Below, in pieces: positions 1-8,008 of a DNA stretch of 10,831 bases. The DNA is taken from assembly GCA_011800805.1 (NCBI GenBank), contig MPNW01001523.1:1-10831 (forward strand), given 5' to 3'. The position numbers were made by a program, and so were the translations under genes. Origin of the DNA: Hirudo medicinalis (taxonomy: Eukaryota > Annelida > Clitellata > Hirudinida > Hirudinidae). The notes beneath the pieces were generated by a model that did not search any database, was not told the DNA's origin, and saw only the letters and a list, made by a program, of their open reading frames with translations. Numbering within the stretch: the stretch's first letter is position 1; each line of letters starts with the position of its first letter.

Positions 1-9
1 ATTCAATGT

Positions 10-156
10 AATCATCATTATCATCACATTATCATCACCACCACAATCATCAGCAGACATCATCGTCATCATTATCATCATCATCATCATCACCATCATC
101 GTCGTCGTCGTCGTCGTCGTCGTCGTCATCCATCATCATCATCATCGTCGTCGTCG

Positions 157-188
<32 letters not shown>

Positions 189-235
189 ATCATCATCGTC
201 ATCGTCATCTTCGTCGTCATCCTCATGATCATCAT
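10..235. repeat. TCA/TCG trinucleotide tract
   Basis: Nearly continuous NNN-phase repeat of TCA and TCG triplets. A pure TCG block runs from about 99 to 125, and a higher-order TCATCG hexamer alternation covers about 157-185. The minus strand reads as poly-Asp and the other frame as Met/Thr-rich, but there is no flanking protein-like sequence, so it is taken as noncoding. Confidence 0.9.
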
Positions 236-364
236 TATCATAAGACGTATAGTATTGATAAATGTTGCCTGTATTTTTATTTTCATTGAATAATAAAATT
301 ACTAATGTCATTCATAATTTATGAAATCACCATTCAATTATTGCTAGTCAGATATTACTAATAT

Positions 365-436
365 CAACAACAGCAGCAACAACAACAACAACAACAACAA
401 CAGCATCAGCAGTGACGACAACAACAACAACAACAA
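365..436. repeat. AAC (CAA/CAG) trinucleotide tract, left arm
   Basis: Mostly CAA triplets with scattered CAG and an interruption near 403-414. It is complementary to the GTT tract starting at 534. Confidence 0.9.
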
Positions 437-533
437 TACCCACATGAGGTGGAACTGACATGTTCTTTGTGGTCTGGTCACCCGAATATAGACGCCAGGC
501 ACCAACGTACCAAAGAGGCCACGGTAAAGCCAG

Positions 534-600
534 GTTGTTACTGTTGTTGTTGGTATGGTGTTGCTGTTGTTGTCTTTGATCCTGTTGCTGATCTTGTTTT
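534..600. repeat. GTT trinucleotide tract, right arm
   Basis: Impure GTT/TGT/GCT repeat, purest at 534-573. It could pair with the AAC tract at 365-436, leaving about 97 bp of unique sequence as a loop. Confidence 0.85.
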
Positions 601-728
601 TTTTTATTAATTGTTTTTGTTGCTGATGCAAAAACCTTTTGATTGAATTGACGATTTGAGGTCAACTAACACGATGCTGGAGAAATGGAGTTGACTTTTT
701 CCTGTTTGCAAATAGTTGATAATTAATT

Positions 729-734
729 AATAAT

Positions 735-770
<36 letters not shown>

Positions 771-783
771 AATAATAATAATG
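729..783. repeat. Compound AAC-AAT microsatellite
   Basis: AAC units (about 735-769) pass directly into AAT units (about 770-781). Confidence 0.95.
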
Positions 784-883
784 ATAAAGTTGGCATTCAT
801 GCACATAATCACTTTTAATTTGTTCATTCAATTCCACGAATTCACATTCATTTGTGGATGTTACCTCAATTGATTAAAACTGA

Positions 884-930
884 TGTTGTTGCTGTTTTTG
901 TTGTCGTTGTTGTTGTTGAAAGTAGTTGTT
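884..930. repeat. GTT trinucleotide tract
   Basis: TGT/GTT repeat with interruptions, in opposite orientation to the AAC tract at 735-769. Confidence 0.85.
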
Positions 931-1102
931 GAAAGAAGACCACATCAGTCTCGAAGTTGAAGATACAGAGACGTCAAAACTAACGACGTTTCCCGCACTA
1001 CTCCTCCTGCCGCCAACAAGTTTGAAGAAGAAATCCTTAGGCAGACATCTTGCCACAAGAACAACAACTCTCTGTTTTGTGGTCGTTTTGCAAGAATCAA
1101 TA

Positions 1103-1155
1103 GTTGTTGTTGTTGTTGTTGCAGTTGTCACTGTTTAAACAACAACAGCAACAGC
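1103..1155. repeat. GTT tract facing an AAC tract (short inverted repeat)
   Basis: GTT units at 1103-1121 are followed, after about 16 bp, by AAC/CAG units at 1138-1155, so the two can fold into an imperfect hairpin. It lies about 30 bp from the promoter-like island. Confidence 0.8.
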
Positions 1156-1183
1156 ACTGGTTTCTGGAGTCGGCCGTTAAAAT

Positions 1184-1357
1184 CTCGCTTCTCCTCCGAC
1201 TGTAGCGTACGTTCGACGATTTTATATCTCTTCCGATTGAAGAGCTATATAAATGAATGCAGCCGACCAATCAAAGTTCGTTCTCTCCTCCGCATGCGCA
1301 GTGTTGATGTAATGCTTCCTCGTGTATACAAACATGCGTAAGTCTTTGGCGCCAACA
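1184..1357. promoter_or_regulatory. Promoter-like island with opposed TATA boxes, CCAAT, NRF-1-like and E2F sites
   Basis: CpG-bearing sequence between AT-rich repeats. On the minus strand TATAAAA occupies 1226-1220; on the plus strand TATATAAA lies at 1246-1253. CCAAT is at 1267-1271. CGCATGCGCA at 1291-1300 is one base off a full NRF-1 palindrome. TTTGGCGCCAA at 1345-1355 is a near-palindromic E2F consensus. Read on the minus strand, the order E2F, NRF-1, CCAAT, TATA, predicted start near 1190 is a textbook promoter layout. A consensus plus-strand donor (GTAAGT) lies at 1338-1343, two bases after an ATG. No gene could be assembled on either side. Confidence 0.4.
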
Positions 1358-1556
1358 ACCGATTGCTGCGAATTTTAATCACAATTACGGGGAGTTTTTG
1401 TTGCATTTATTTGCAACAACTATTTTTTATTTATTCGTCTTGCTTTCCTTGGACGTTTTTGTTTTTCGAAATTTTCGAACATTCCCAAATTTGTTCGCTC
1501 TCCTCCGAGTTCGTACGACAATGCTACGATCGTTTGTATCACCATCGGGGCCAATT

Positions 1557-1572
1557 ATCATCAACATCAACA

Positions 1573-1633
<61 letters not shown>
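1557..1633. repeat. ATC trinucleotide tract
   Basis: Starts impure (ATC/AAC/GTC triplets, 1557-1587) and becomes a pure ATC run to about 1633. It makes poly-Ile, poly-Ser and poly-His in the three plus-strand frames. Confidence 0.95.
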
Positions 1634-1734
1634 GGACATCAGAAACAAGGACCGTCTACAAATGGTCTAAAACTCTGGCAAAACAATTGAAGCCTCAAGT
1701 TCGTGAAACTCGTCGTCGTTGGGGTGAATATTGA

Positions 1735-2700
1735 GGCCCAAAACAAGGCATGGAAGAAACCATCAAGTTTAAAGTGAATTAACCATGCATGGATCAATTC
1801 ATCATTTTTTCTTATTAATTTGGAGAAATGTTATTCAACAAAATACCTTAAACGCAAACATTAAAGCCACAAAAGGAACTAAAATAAAACAACTCAAGGG
1901 TCAGCCTTGAGGAAACACTCTTCCGCCATCAGACTGATCCTCGTTAACAAGTTTCTGGTGGGCACATCCAACGTAAGAAAACAAAGACAAATGAACGCAT
2001 TAAATACCTTGCAATATTTACAATTTATGAGTTTTTTTAAATAATAAATACAGAATAGCGAAGGGACAGGATTGAAGTTGATTTTTCTTTGCTGAGGGAA
2101 TTAAAGAATGTTGTCTTGGACCGTAACATGGAATGGAGAAGAACTTGAAAGTAGATTTAGAAAAAGATGGACTGTATTCGCGTGTATTACTTGGAAAGTG
2201 AGGAGGGGTGTTGTAATTATTGCTGTCCGTGAAAAAAACCTGAAAATATCTCGGGGAGGGCTTTACAATTACAATCACAAGAGAACGTAAAAAGAGCAAC
2301 TTGTAAACTGTGAATTTGATGGATATTTAATAGGTAACTTGTTTGTAAAAGTTGAATCAGTTGAGGATAAAAATGGCAATAAGAAAACAATAATACGCTT
2401 TTGTAAAATGTTCAGCCTTTCTAAATGAGGACGATAAGTAATTTAAACGAGCGGTAATTTCGTGGATCAACTCAAAAAAACATGCATGGCTTCATCACGG
2501 ACACAAGCATGAAATGTGTTGCGTGACTCAAACCACTGGTGGTTAGTTCACAGATCACCATTTCCCGCCACCATGGGCCACAATTTTGTCCCCCGGTCCT
2601 AACGAGGCAGCACGGCAATTCGACAATTAGCAATCGGCTGCGAAATTTCCTGTAAAGAAGAAAAAACACCTTTTGACGGATGACTTGCTGCTGAGAATGT
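1735..2700. other. No recognisable gene
   Basis: AT-rich sequence with no ORF that looks protein-like or joins at convincing splice sites. Small structures are a CCATGCATGG palindrome (1783-1792) and a 7-bp stem with 5-base loop (1893-1911). Confidence 0.6.
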
Positions 2701-2734
2701 GTACAACCTGTGCCATTTAAAAAGCACGCCAACA

Positions 2735-3125
2735 ATGGATTCAAACATCATTGCCTCGGCCTCTGCTCTCTCGCCTCATCATCTCACTCCATCCTTCGAA
2801 CGAAGCACGCTCTCTCTCGATCCAAGACAGCATCTTCCCTCTGGAGAGGATGGAGGGAGAGATTTGGAAAGTGAAATTCACCCTGCCACTCAGAGATCAT
2901 CTTTTCCATCTACAGCTGGAGTCTCCCTCCGATTGGTCGGTCGGTCGACCAATGGCGCTCGAGATCGTACGTCGATCCAGTTGATATAACTTCATACCAC
3001 GCCCGGTCCTAGCGCTGTATGACGCAATGAAATCTCGTATCAAAAGCCGTCCAGCGCTCACCATTTCCTCGGCATCTCTTTCCACTTCTTTCGTGTGCAG
3101 GTTTGTTTGCGCATGTCCATGATGG
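2735..3125. promoter_or_regulatory. Second promoter-like island with a palindromic CCAAT pair
   Basis: Less AT-rich and relatively CpG-rich. ATTGGTCG (2932-2939) and CGACCAAT (2946-2953) form a perfect 8-bp inverted repeat around a 6-base centre, giving two opposed CCAAT boxes (NF-Y type). CCACGCCC (2998-3005) resembles a KLF/Sp site. TGACGCAAT (3020-3028) resembles a C/EBP-ATF composite element, and TTGCGCATG (near 3107-3115) an NRF-1 half site. ORFs are open in several frames on both strands here, which reflects composition, not proven coding. Function is inferred. Confidence 0.35.
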
Positions 3126-3976
3126 AGAAGCTGAGTGCTCCTAGCGAGAGGAGCCTTGGAAATGAAGGATAAACTTCATTTTGGTCTGGTGTTCTTTTTT
3201 TGGATTTTGTTTATTTTGGAACTTCAAATTAGCGGTTTAAATACGGTATTTATTTTCAGTTCGTGATCGGATTTTCGTTTACGGTGGTCAATTCAAGGAA
3301 AGGCTTTTTAGCATCCTTAAAGAACAGCTAACTTGATGTCATCAATCCAATAAATTTAAATTTGTAAATATTTAATTCTAACAATAATCAACAAAAAGGG
3401 GTATAGCTGCTTGCAAACTATCACCCCAGAAAGACTCCAACCCTCACTCCATCTTCCCCCCCCCCAAAACCCCACCACCCGGGAGGCTACCGACCCAACC
3501 TCTTTCCGTACTATTCGTCAGATGATAGACCCATCGGTCACAGCAATTTGACGGGGTCCCCCCTACACGCACAGATGAAGCATCTATCCAATCGTTCATC
3601 CGCCAATCCGTCCATCCATCATCATGGCCACATCCGCTTCCAGGTCCAGGTCAGAATGAAGTAGTTACACGGAATGGACGGAGATGTTCGAATGAGCCAA
3701 ATAAGCCTTCGTCAGATTCATGTCTCAAGTTCAATCAAGCAAAACAAAGCCGCTGAAACTCGTTAAAAATTAATTAATCGGTGCGTTAAAGATCACTATT
3801 ATTATTAGTATTTTTGTTATTATTTCAATGATATCAATTAATAATAATAACAATAATATTTCAAGTGCATTATTGGTTTTACAATTACTCCAATATACCA
3901 ATAACCAGCTTTGGTTTAAGAACGACGATGCTGTTGTTGTTGACGATGATAAAGTAAGAGTTTAGTTAAAGTGGGA
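3126..3976. other. No gene; C-rich patch and AT-rich flank downstream of the FASTK-family gene
   Basis: 3420-3660 is C-rich with a (C)10 run at 3456-3465 and short CCAT/TCCA repetition near 3605-3622. 3760-3900 is AT-rich with AAT/ATT triplets and probably contains the 3' UTR of the minus-strand gene. No tRNA or splice-linked coding exon was seen. Confidence 0.55.
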
Positions 3977-4425
3977 TCAGACAATGTTCAAGAGGTCTTG
4001 AAATTCATGTGCTTGTTCGACCCTGTACTTGAGGTAGTCCTCCATGTCGCCCATCTTCATAATTCTCCTGATGTCAATCTGCAACAGCCAACCACGATTA
4101 TTATTATTGTTGTTATCATCAGTATCAATCATCATCATTCTGAAGTAGCCCTTTGCCAACAATGTTTGTTACAATTTGATTATATCTGTGAAATGTTAAT
4201 GAGTCGTTTTACTTCATCCAGTTGATAAAAATATTGATGACATTACAAATGTATTATGATATGCTAATATATCAAGTAATTATTCGAAAGAGATCATTCT
4301 ACAAACAAACCGGAACAACTTGGCAGTCCTGCAGTTGGGTGGACCTCTCGACATGGTACCAGAGAGGCTTCAGTTGGGTGGTGTTCCTCCAGAAGCAACC
4401 CTTTGAGTGGAGGTTTAAAATGACT
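3977..4425 (-). other. RAP-like C-terminal domain, encoded by exons 9 and 10
   Basis: Exon 9 (4425-4311) and exon 10 (4078-3977) join in phase 0 and encode a segment with CFWRNTTQLKPLWYH, then CQVVPIDIRRIMK, then DMEDYLKYRVEQ, and a stop. The order 'N-x-x-x-L ... hydrophobic VVPI ... KYL-type ending' is the layout of RAP domains in FASTK proteins, where a GYxVVxIPxxEW core is followed by a K/E-rich YL helix. The usual Gly-Tyr is Asp-Cys here and the Trp after Ile-Pro is not obvious, so the domain is divergent. RAP is thought to be a nuclease-like or RNA-binding fold. Exon 9 has the acceptor TTTTACAG and donor CCG/GTTTGT; exon 10 has the acceptor TGTTGCAG. The intervening intron (4310-4079) holds an ATT/GTT repeat. 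Confidence 0.7.
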
Positions 4426-7400
4426 CTGTAAAATAATTACCAATCAGCCAACATTAATAATAATGATGATAATAATAATAATACATTATTATAATATAAT
4501 TAGAGACAATGAAATCTCAATCAAGTAATCAAAGTTGTTGACACCATTATTTTCTAGCGAACAACCTTTTGACATCAGTAGCTTCACCATCAGTAACAGG
4601 GGGGTCTATAGAATAACCTGAAGAAAATGAATAAATACTCTCAATTAATTGCAAGAGGTGGATCAATCTTATAATGCATTGTGACATGGACAAAGAAATA
4701 CAAAACGTGATGTCGGACTCACCACAAAATGGCGATGCGGATTTTGTAACTCTTCCAGGCCACAACTTGTTGACCAAATTATCGATGAGCTGACTTTTAG
4801 CATGAGACAATTCATTCAGTTCGTGGAATAATCTTGTTTGAATCTGAGTAGAGTATCTGAAATAGGAAATGTTATAATCTGATAGACAGCGCCAGATTTA
4901 ACCAGGTGGAGGCCCTGTGCAATGTTACATCACGAATCCCGAATCCAGCACTGCTATTAAACACGTAAGTTATCATATCCACTAAGGACGGAGATTTGTG
5001 GCAAGGATGTTTATGAAGTGAGACCCACAAATTGTGGAGATGATTAAGTAGCGCTTGTTAAAGCCTAGAATAATGCTGATTTTATTTTTAAATTCGGCAA
5101 ATTAACAAAGGGCAAGATGATACATTTAAAAAGTGGAACTACTCTGATAATGACGCATCTTTGGCACAATGAATGAACATTTTGGCCGTGTTGAGGTGAG
5201 TTTCGTTTGAAGTGATTTGTTTCAAATTCAAACTCAAATCATTCAAGATGGCCTCCATTGATTCAACTCGTCTGCCCTTAACGAGTAGGTAAGACGCCAT
5301 TATCATCCTGACATCTGTCGAATAGTTTAAATATTTAATGATGCACCGCCACCTGGCGAAATGTAAATAAATATTAATCCAGACTGTCTATTTCGAATGG
5401 AAGCTAGCACAGACTACCCTTTGCATAAATTATATATAAATATTTTTGCATTCGATATTGCATTATATTATATTATATAGATATAACACATATAAAGAGC
5501 TAAACTATTATAAGCATGTGATTATGTTAAATGATATTCCACTACAAAATAAATCTTTCCAGCATCTTCCTCATCTGCTTGCATACAAAAATGATTGTAA
5601 ATAACAGGAAACATATGAGGCACAAACAATAAACCAACCCAGGCTACTTCCATCAGAAAAGAATTTCTCTTGGTTCTCCTCAATGTGATCCAACATAACC
5701 TTCACCATGACCTGGCTGTGGATATCCCGATCCTCAGGTTTGGATGAGTTTTGTTCGTAAAGATCAAGAGTCGAGATCGCATCGAGGAGTCCGCTAAATT
5801 GTTTGTTGGTGAGAAGATTCAGCTTTGGACTTAAAATTCTCTTCATATTCTCCTCGCCATCTCCGGAGACATCTCTGATGTTTCTGACCACTGCTGCAGT
5901 AAGGACACTTGGAAAACATTCCATTTCCCCGAAACTGCAAAGAATATCCAGCTGCTCTGGAATATTCCACAATCCTCTCCAGTTTTCAGAGGCCAGATCG
6001 TCCTCGATTGCCTCGGATGCCATCTTGGCAAGTTCCTTGCACTTCATAGAGAAGAAGGGCTTTGTATCGACACTGAGATGTTTCAAACAGGCTTCCAAAA
6101 TTAACTTGATGGTTTGTTTACTCACCACAAGTGGCTCGTCCAATTCGTAGTAGGCATTCAGTGTTTCAGTGATGAGTGTAATTAAAAGCTTAATACTTAA
6201 CTCCTTTTGAATTGCTTTTCTTTCAAGTGATTGGTCCACCTTTGGTCTCATCAGGGAGGTCTCAAAACCCTCCATCAACTCATCATACTTGTCTTCAACT
6301 CTAATGCCTTTTGAGAGCCTGCTGGATACAGATCCATCAACAGCCACCAGGAGATCCTTAAACTGATTTATTCTATGAGACACCCACGATGGCGACGACA
6401 AAGAAGGCGTCTGCAGAGGTGAAAGGTCGGGGTAAGACGAGAGGCAGATCAGCAGAGCGGGTATGGCTCTCATGAGTTCCTCTGGTGACTTTGAGAACTG
6501 CTTAATGTTTTTTATCATCTCGATGAGCAGATCGTTAAAAGAGGGAAGTCTGAAATAAATTAGCCATGACACAATATAGTAGACATGAATGCCTTTTACT
6601 GTTGGTGGTCATTAACAAATGATCAGATATTTAAGAAAAGCAGAAACATATTTAATGTCAGTTCTTACCAAAAACCTAAAAAATTAAAGATATATGTCTA
6701 AAACTAACTCAGTTCCAAAAGCCAGAAGCATATCAATTCTTGATTTCATATCCAAAATCTTTATCTGAGGACCCTTAGAATCAGTCAATAAGGAAATACA
6801 TTTCATCATCAACTCCATCTGATTGGCCAACATTGGCAGCCATTCCATATCCTGCTCTGTCAAAGCTCTGCACTTTATTCTCTAAAGTTTCAAAAAGATG
6901 AAGTAAGAATTTCACTTAAATTCATTTTATACTAATAAGTTTATATTAATCGTTAAGTAACGACAAAATCTCGACTTTTGACTCCCACCTCTTCAAGGGC
7001 GTCGACGGCTTTGACCAAGACGGCCGAAATCTCTGCAATTTTGTCCACAGCTACGTCACTGACAACGTTCGTGCACAATTTCAGGAGTCCATAAAAATGT
7101 GGCAGAGGACAGTTGAGAACTTGTGCATACTTGACCATATCACAGATGACGGGCGCAGTCAAGTGACGTGCAGACACCATGAGATGGTTCATTAATTTCT
7201 GCAAGTGGAAAGACATTTTTAAAAAGATATCTTTACAAATTTATTAATTTTTGCTTTAATGTTCTCTTTTAATGTCTCGACTCTGTGAGTTTTTTATTTA
7301 TAGAATGAACAATATTCAGTGAGTCAATAACAACAATTGGCACAAAATAGGCTGCTTAAAATGCCATTTGTTAATTTGTCATTAACAATAGGCTTAACAT

Positions 7401-8008
7401 AACATTTACAGCAGTCAAGAAGGCCGATCTGTGTAATAACCACTCTTACAACTGAAAGCACCTCAACCCTCACTAACCAAGAACCTTGGATCAGTCTTGA
7501 TTCCTTCAACAAAGTCCTTCTTCCTATCTGACTCCACATATGATGCATGCAGCCTCTTCATGCAGATGGCCAGATGAGTTGCATCCAATTCAAGTTGTCC
7601 TCTGTAAGTCATCAACTCCAACACCTGCAAGAAAAAGTCATTTGCAACTTCTAAAATAATTATTGGCAATTAAACGCAATAACTCATTACTAAACATAAA
7701 ATGATAAATTACAAATACATAGCCATTCAAGAGAAAGGTGTAAAACTAACCTGCTCTTCATCATAAGTTGCCAAATCTTTGTAAAGATTAACGATCTTTT
7801 TTTCGTCGTCTTTGTTCAACACCAGACTAGCACCGGTCGAATAGTGAGCCTTGCCAATTGACTGGTCAATGACTTTATTAAGATTGTTATTGATTCGCCC
7901 AGAGCATGCTTCCAGGTTTGTATGAAATGATGTCAAAATATTTGGTAGGTAAGTCGCAGTTCTAGAAAATTTAGTCAGCAAAATGCGACTCAACAAAGCC
8001 TTTGACAT
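3977..8008 (-). CDS. FASTK-family (FASTKD-like) mitochondrial RAP-domain protein, ten coding exons
   Basis: Assembled by hand from ORF segments joined at GT-AG sites. Coding exons in transcript order: 8008-7751, 7624-7478, 7198-6989, 6881-6709, 6549 to about 5648 (5639 or 5587 also possible), 5314 (or 5352) to 5143, 4856-4723, 4617-4566, 4425-4311, 4078-3977 (TGA at the end). Phases agree at every junction except exon 5/6, giving roughly 754-787 residues, a normal FASTKD length. Visible parts: a basic presequence with no acidic residue before E33; a helical stretch with HLAICMKRL and then DPRFL, the pattern seen in FASTK proteins; a long helical middle (exon 5); a YSID segment before a RAP-like C-terminus (exons 9-10). 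Known for the family: FASTK/FASTKD proteins bind and process mitochondrial RNAs in the matrix. Which FASTKD paralogue this represents is not clear, so no symbol is given. The start is the ATG at 8008, with G at -3. No canonical AATAAA was seen just downstream of the stop. Confidence 0.82.
4457..4500. repeat. Impure AAT tract in intron 8 of the FASTK-family gene
   Basis: AAT/GAT triplets between exon 8 (ends 4566) and exon 9 (starts 4425), followed by a TA-rich run. Confidence 0.75.
7913..8008 (-). other. Predicted mitochondrial targeting presequence of the FASTK-family protein
   Basis: Residues 1-32 contain K3, R8, K13 and R16, several Ser/Thr and Leu/Ile residues, and no Asp or Glu until E33. 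This is the usual composition of an amphipathic, positively charged matrix-targeting helix and agrees with the mitochondrial location of FASTK-family proteins. The cleavage site cannot be fixed by eye. Confidence 0.65.

Noticed and set aside
126..311. Poly-Asp ORF on the minus strand
   Set aside because: It is a trinucleotide repeat without unique protein-like flanks, splice sites or a convincing start.
348..665. Minus-strand Gln/Asn-rich ORF with a unique segment (LALPWPLWYVGAWRLYSGD)
   Set aside because: There is no ATG, the frame is open because of CAA/GTT repeats, and other frames on both strands are equally open. Kept only as the hairpin finding.
874..1131. Minus-strand ORF ending in poly-Gln, downstream of the leftward TATA box
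   Set aside because: It begins with GTG, its only long stretch from an ATG is 23 codons of mostly Gln, and no homology is recognised. It may be untranslated leader.
1893..1911. Seven-base-pair stem with 5-base loop as a histone 3' stem-loop or terminator
   Set aside because: The sequence does not match the histone stem-loop consensus and no histone gene is near; hairpins this size are common by chance.
2108..2290. Plus-strand ORF of 60 codons starting with an ATG
   Set aside because: No recognisable domain, no splice context and an AT-rich end; not distinguishable from chance.
2472..2744. Minus-strand ORF of 90 codons
   Set aside because: It lacks a recognisable family, and the less AT-rich composition alone explains the open frame.
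4547..4565. TAA at 4549-4547 as the end of the FASTK-family gene
   Set aside because: A donor at 4566/4565 joins in phase to RAP-like exons 9 and 10, which would otherwise be unexplained. It is kept as a possible intron-retention end.
5571..5640. Continuation of exon 5 to the TGA at 5571 as the C-terminus
   Set aside because: Coding exons of the same gene continue below 5352, and the last codons are T-rich and intron-like.
5803..6150. Plus-strand ORF of 115 codons
   Set aside because: It is the antisense shadow of exon 5 of the FASTK-family gene.
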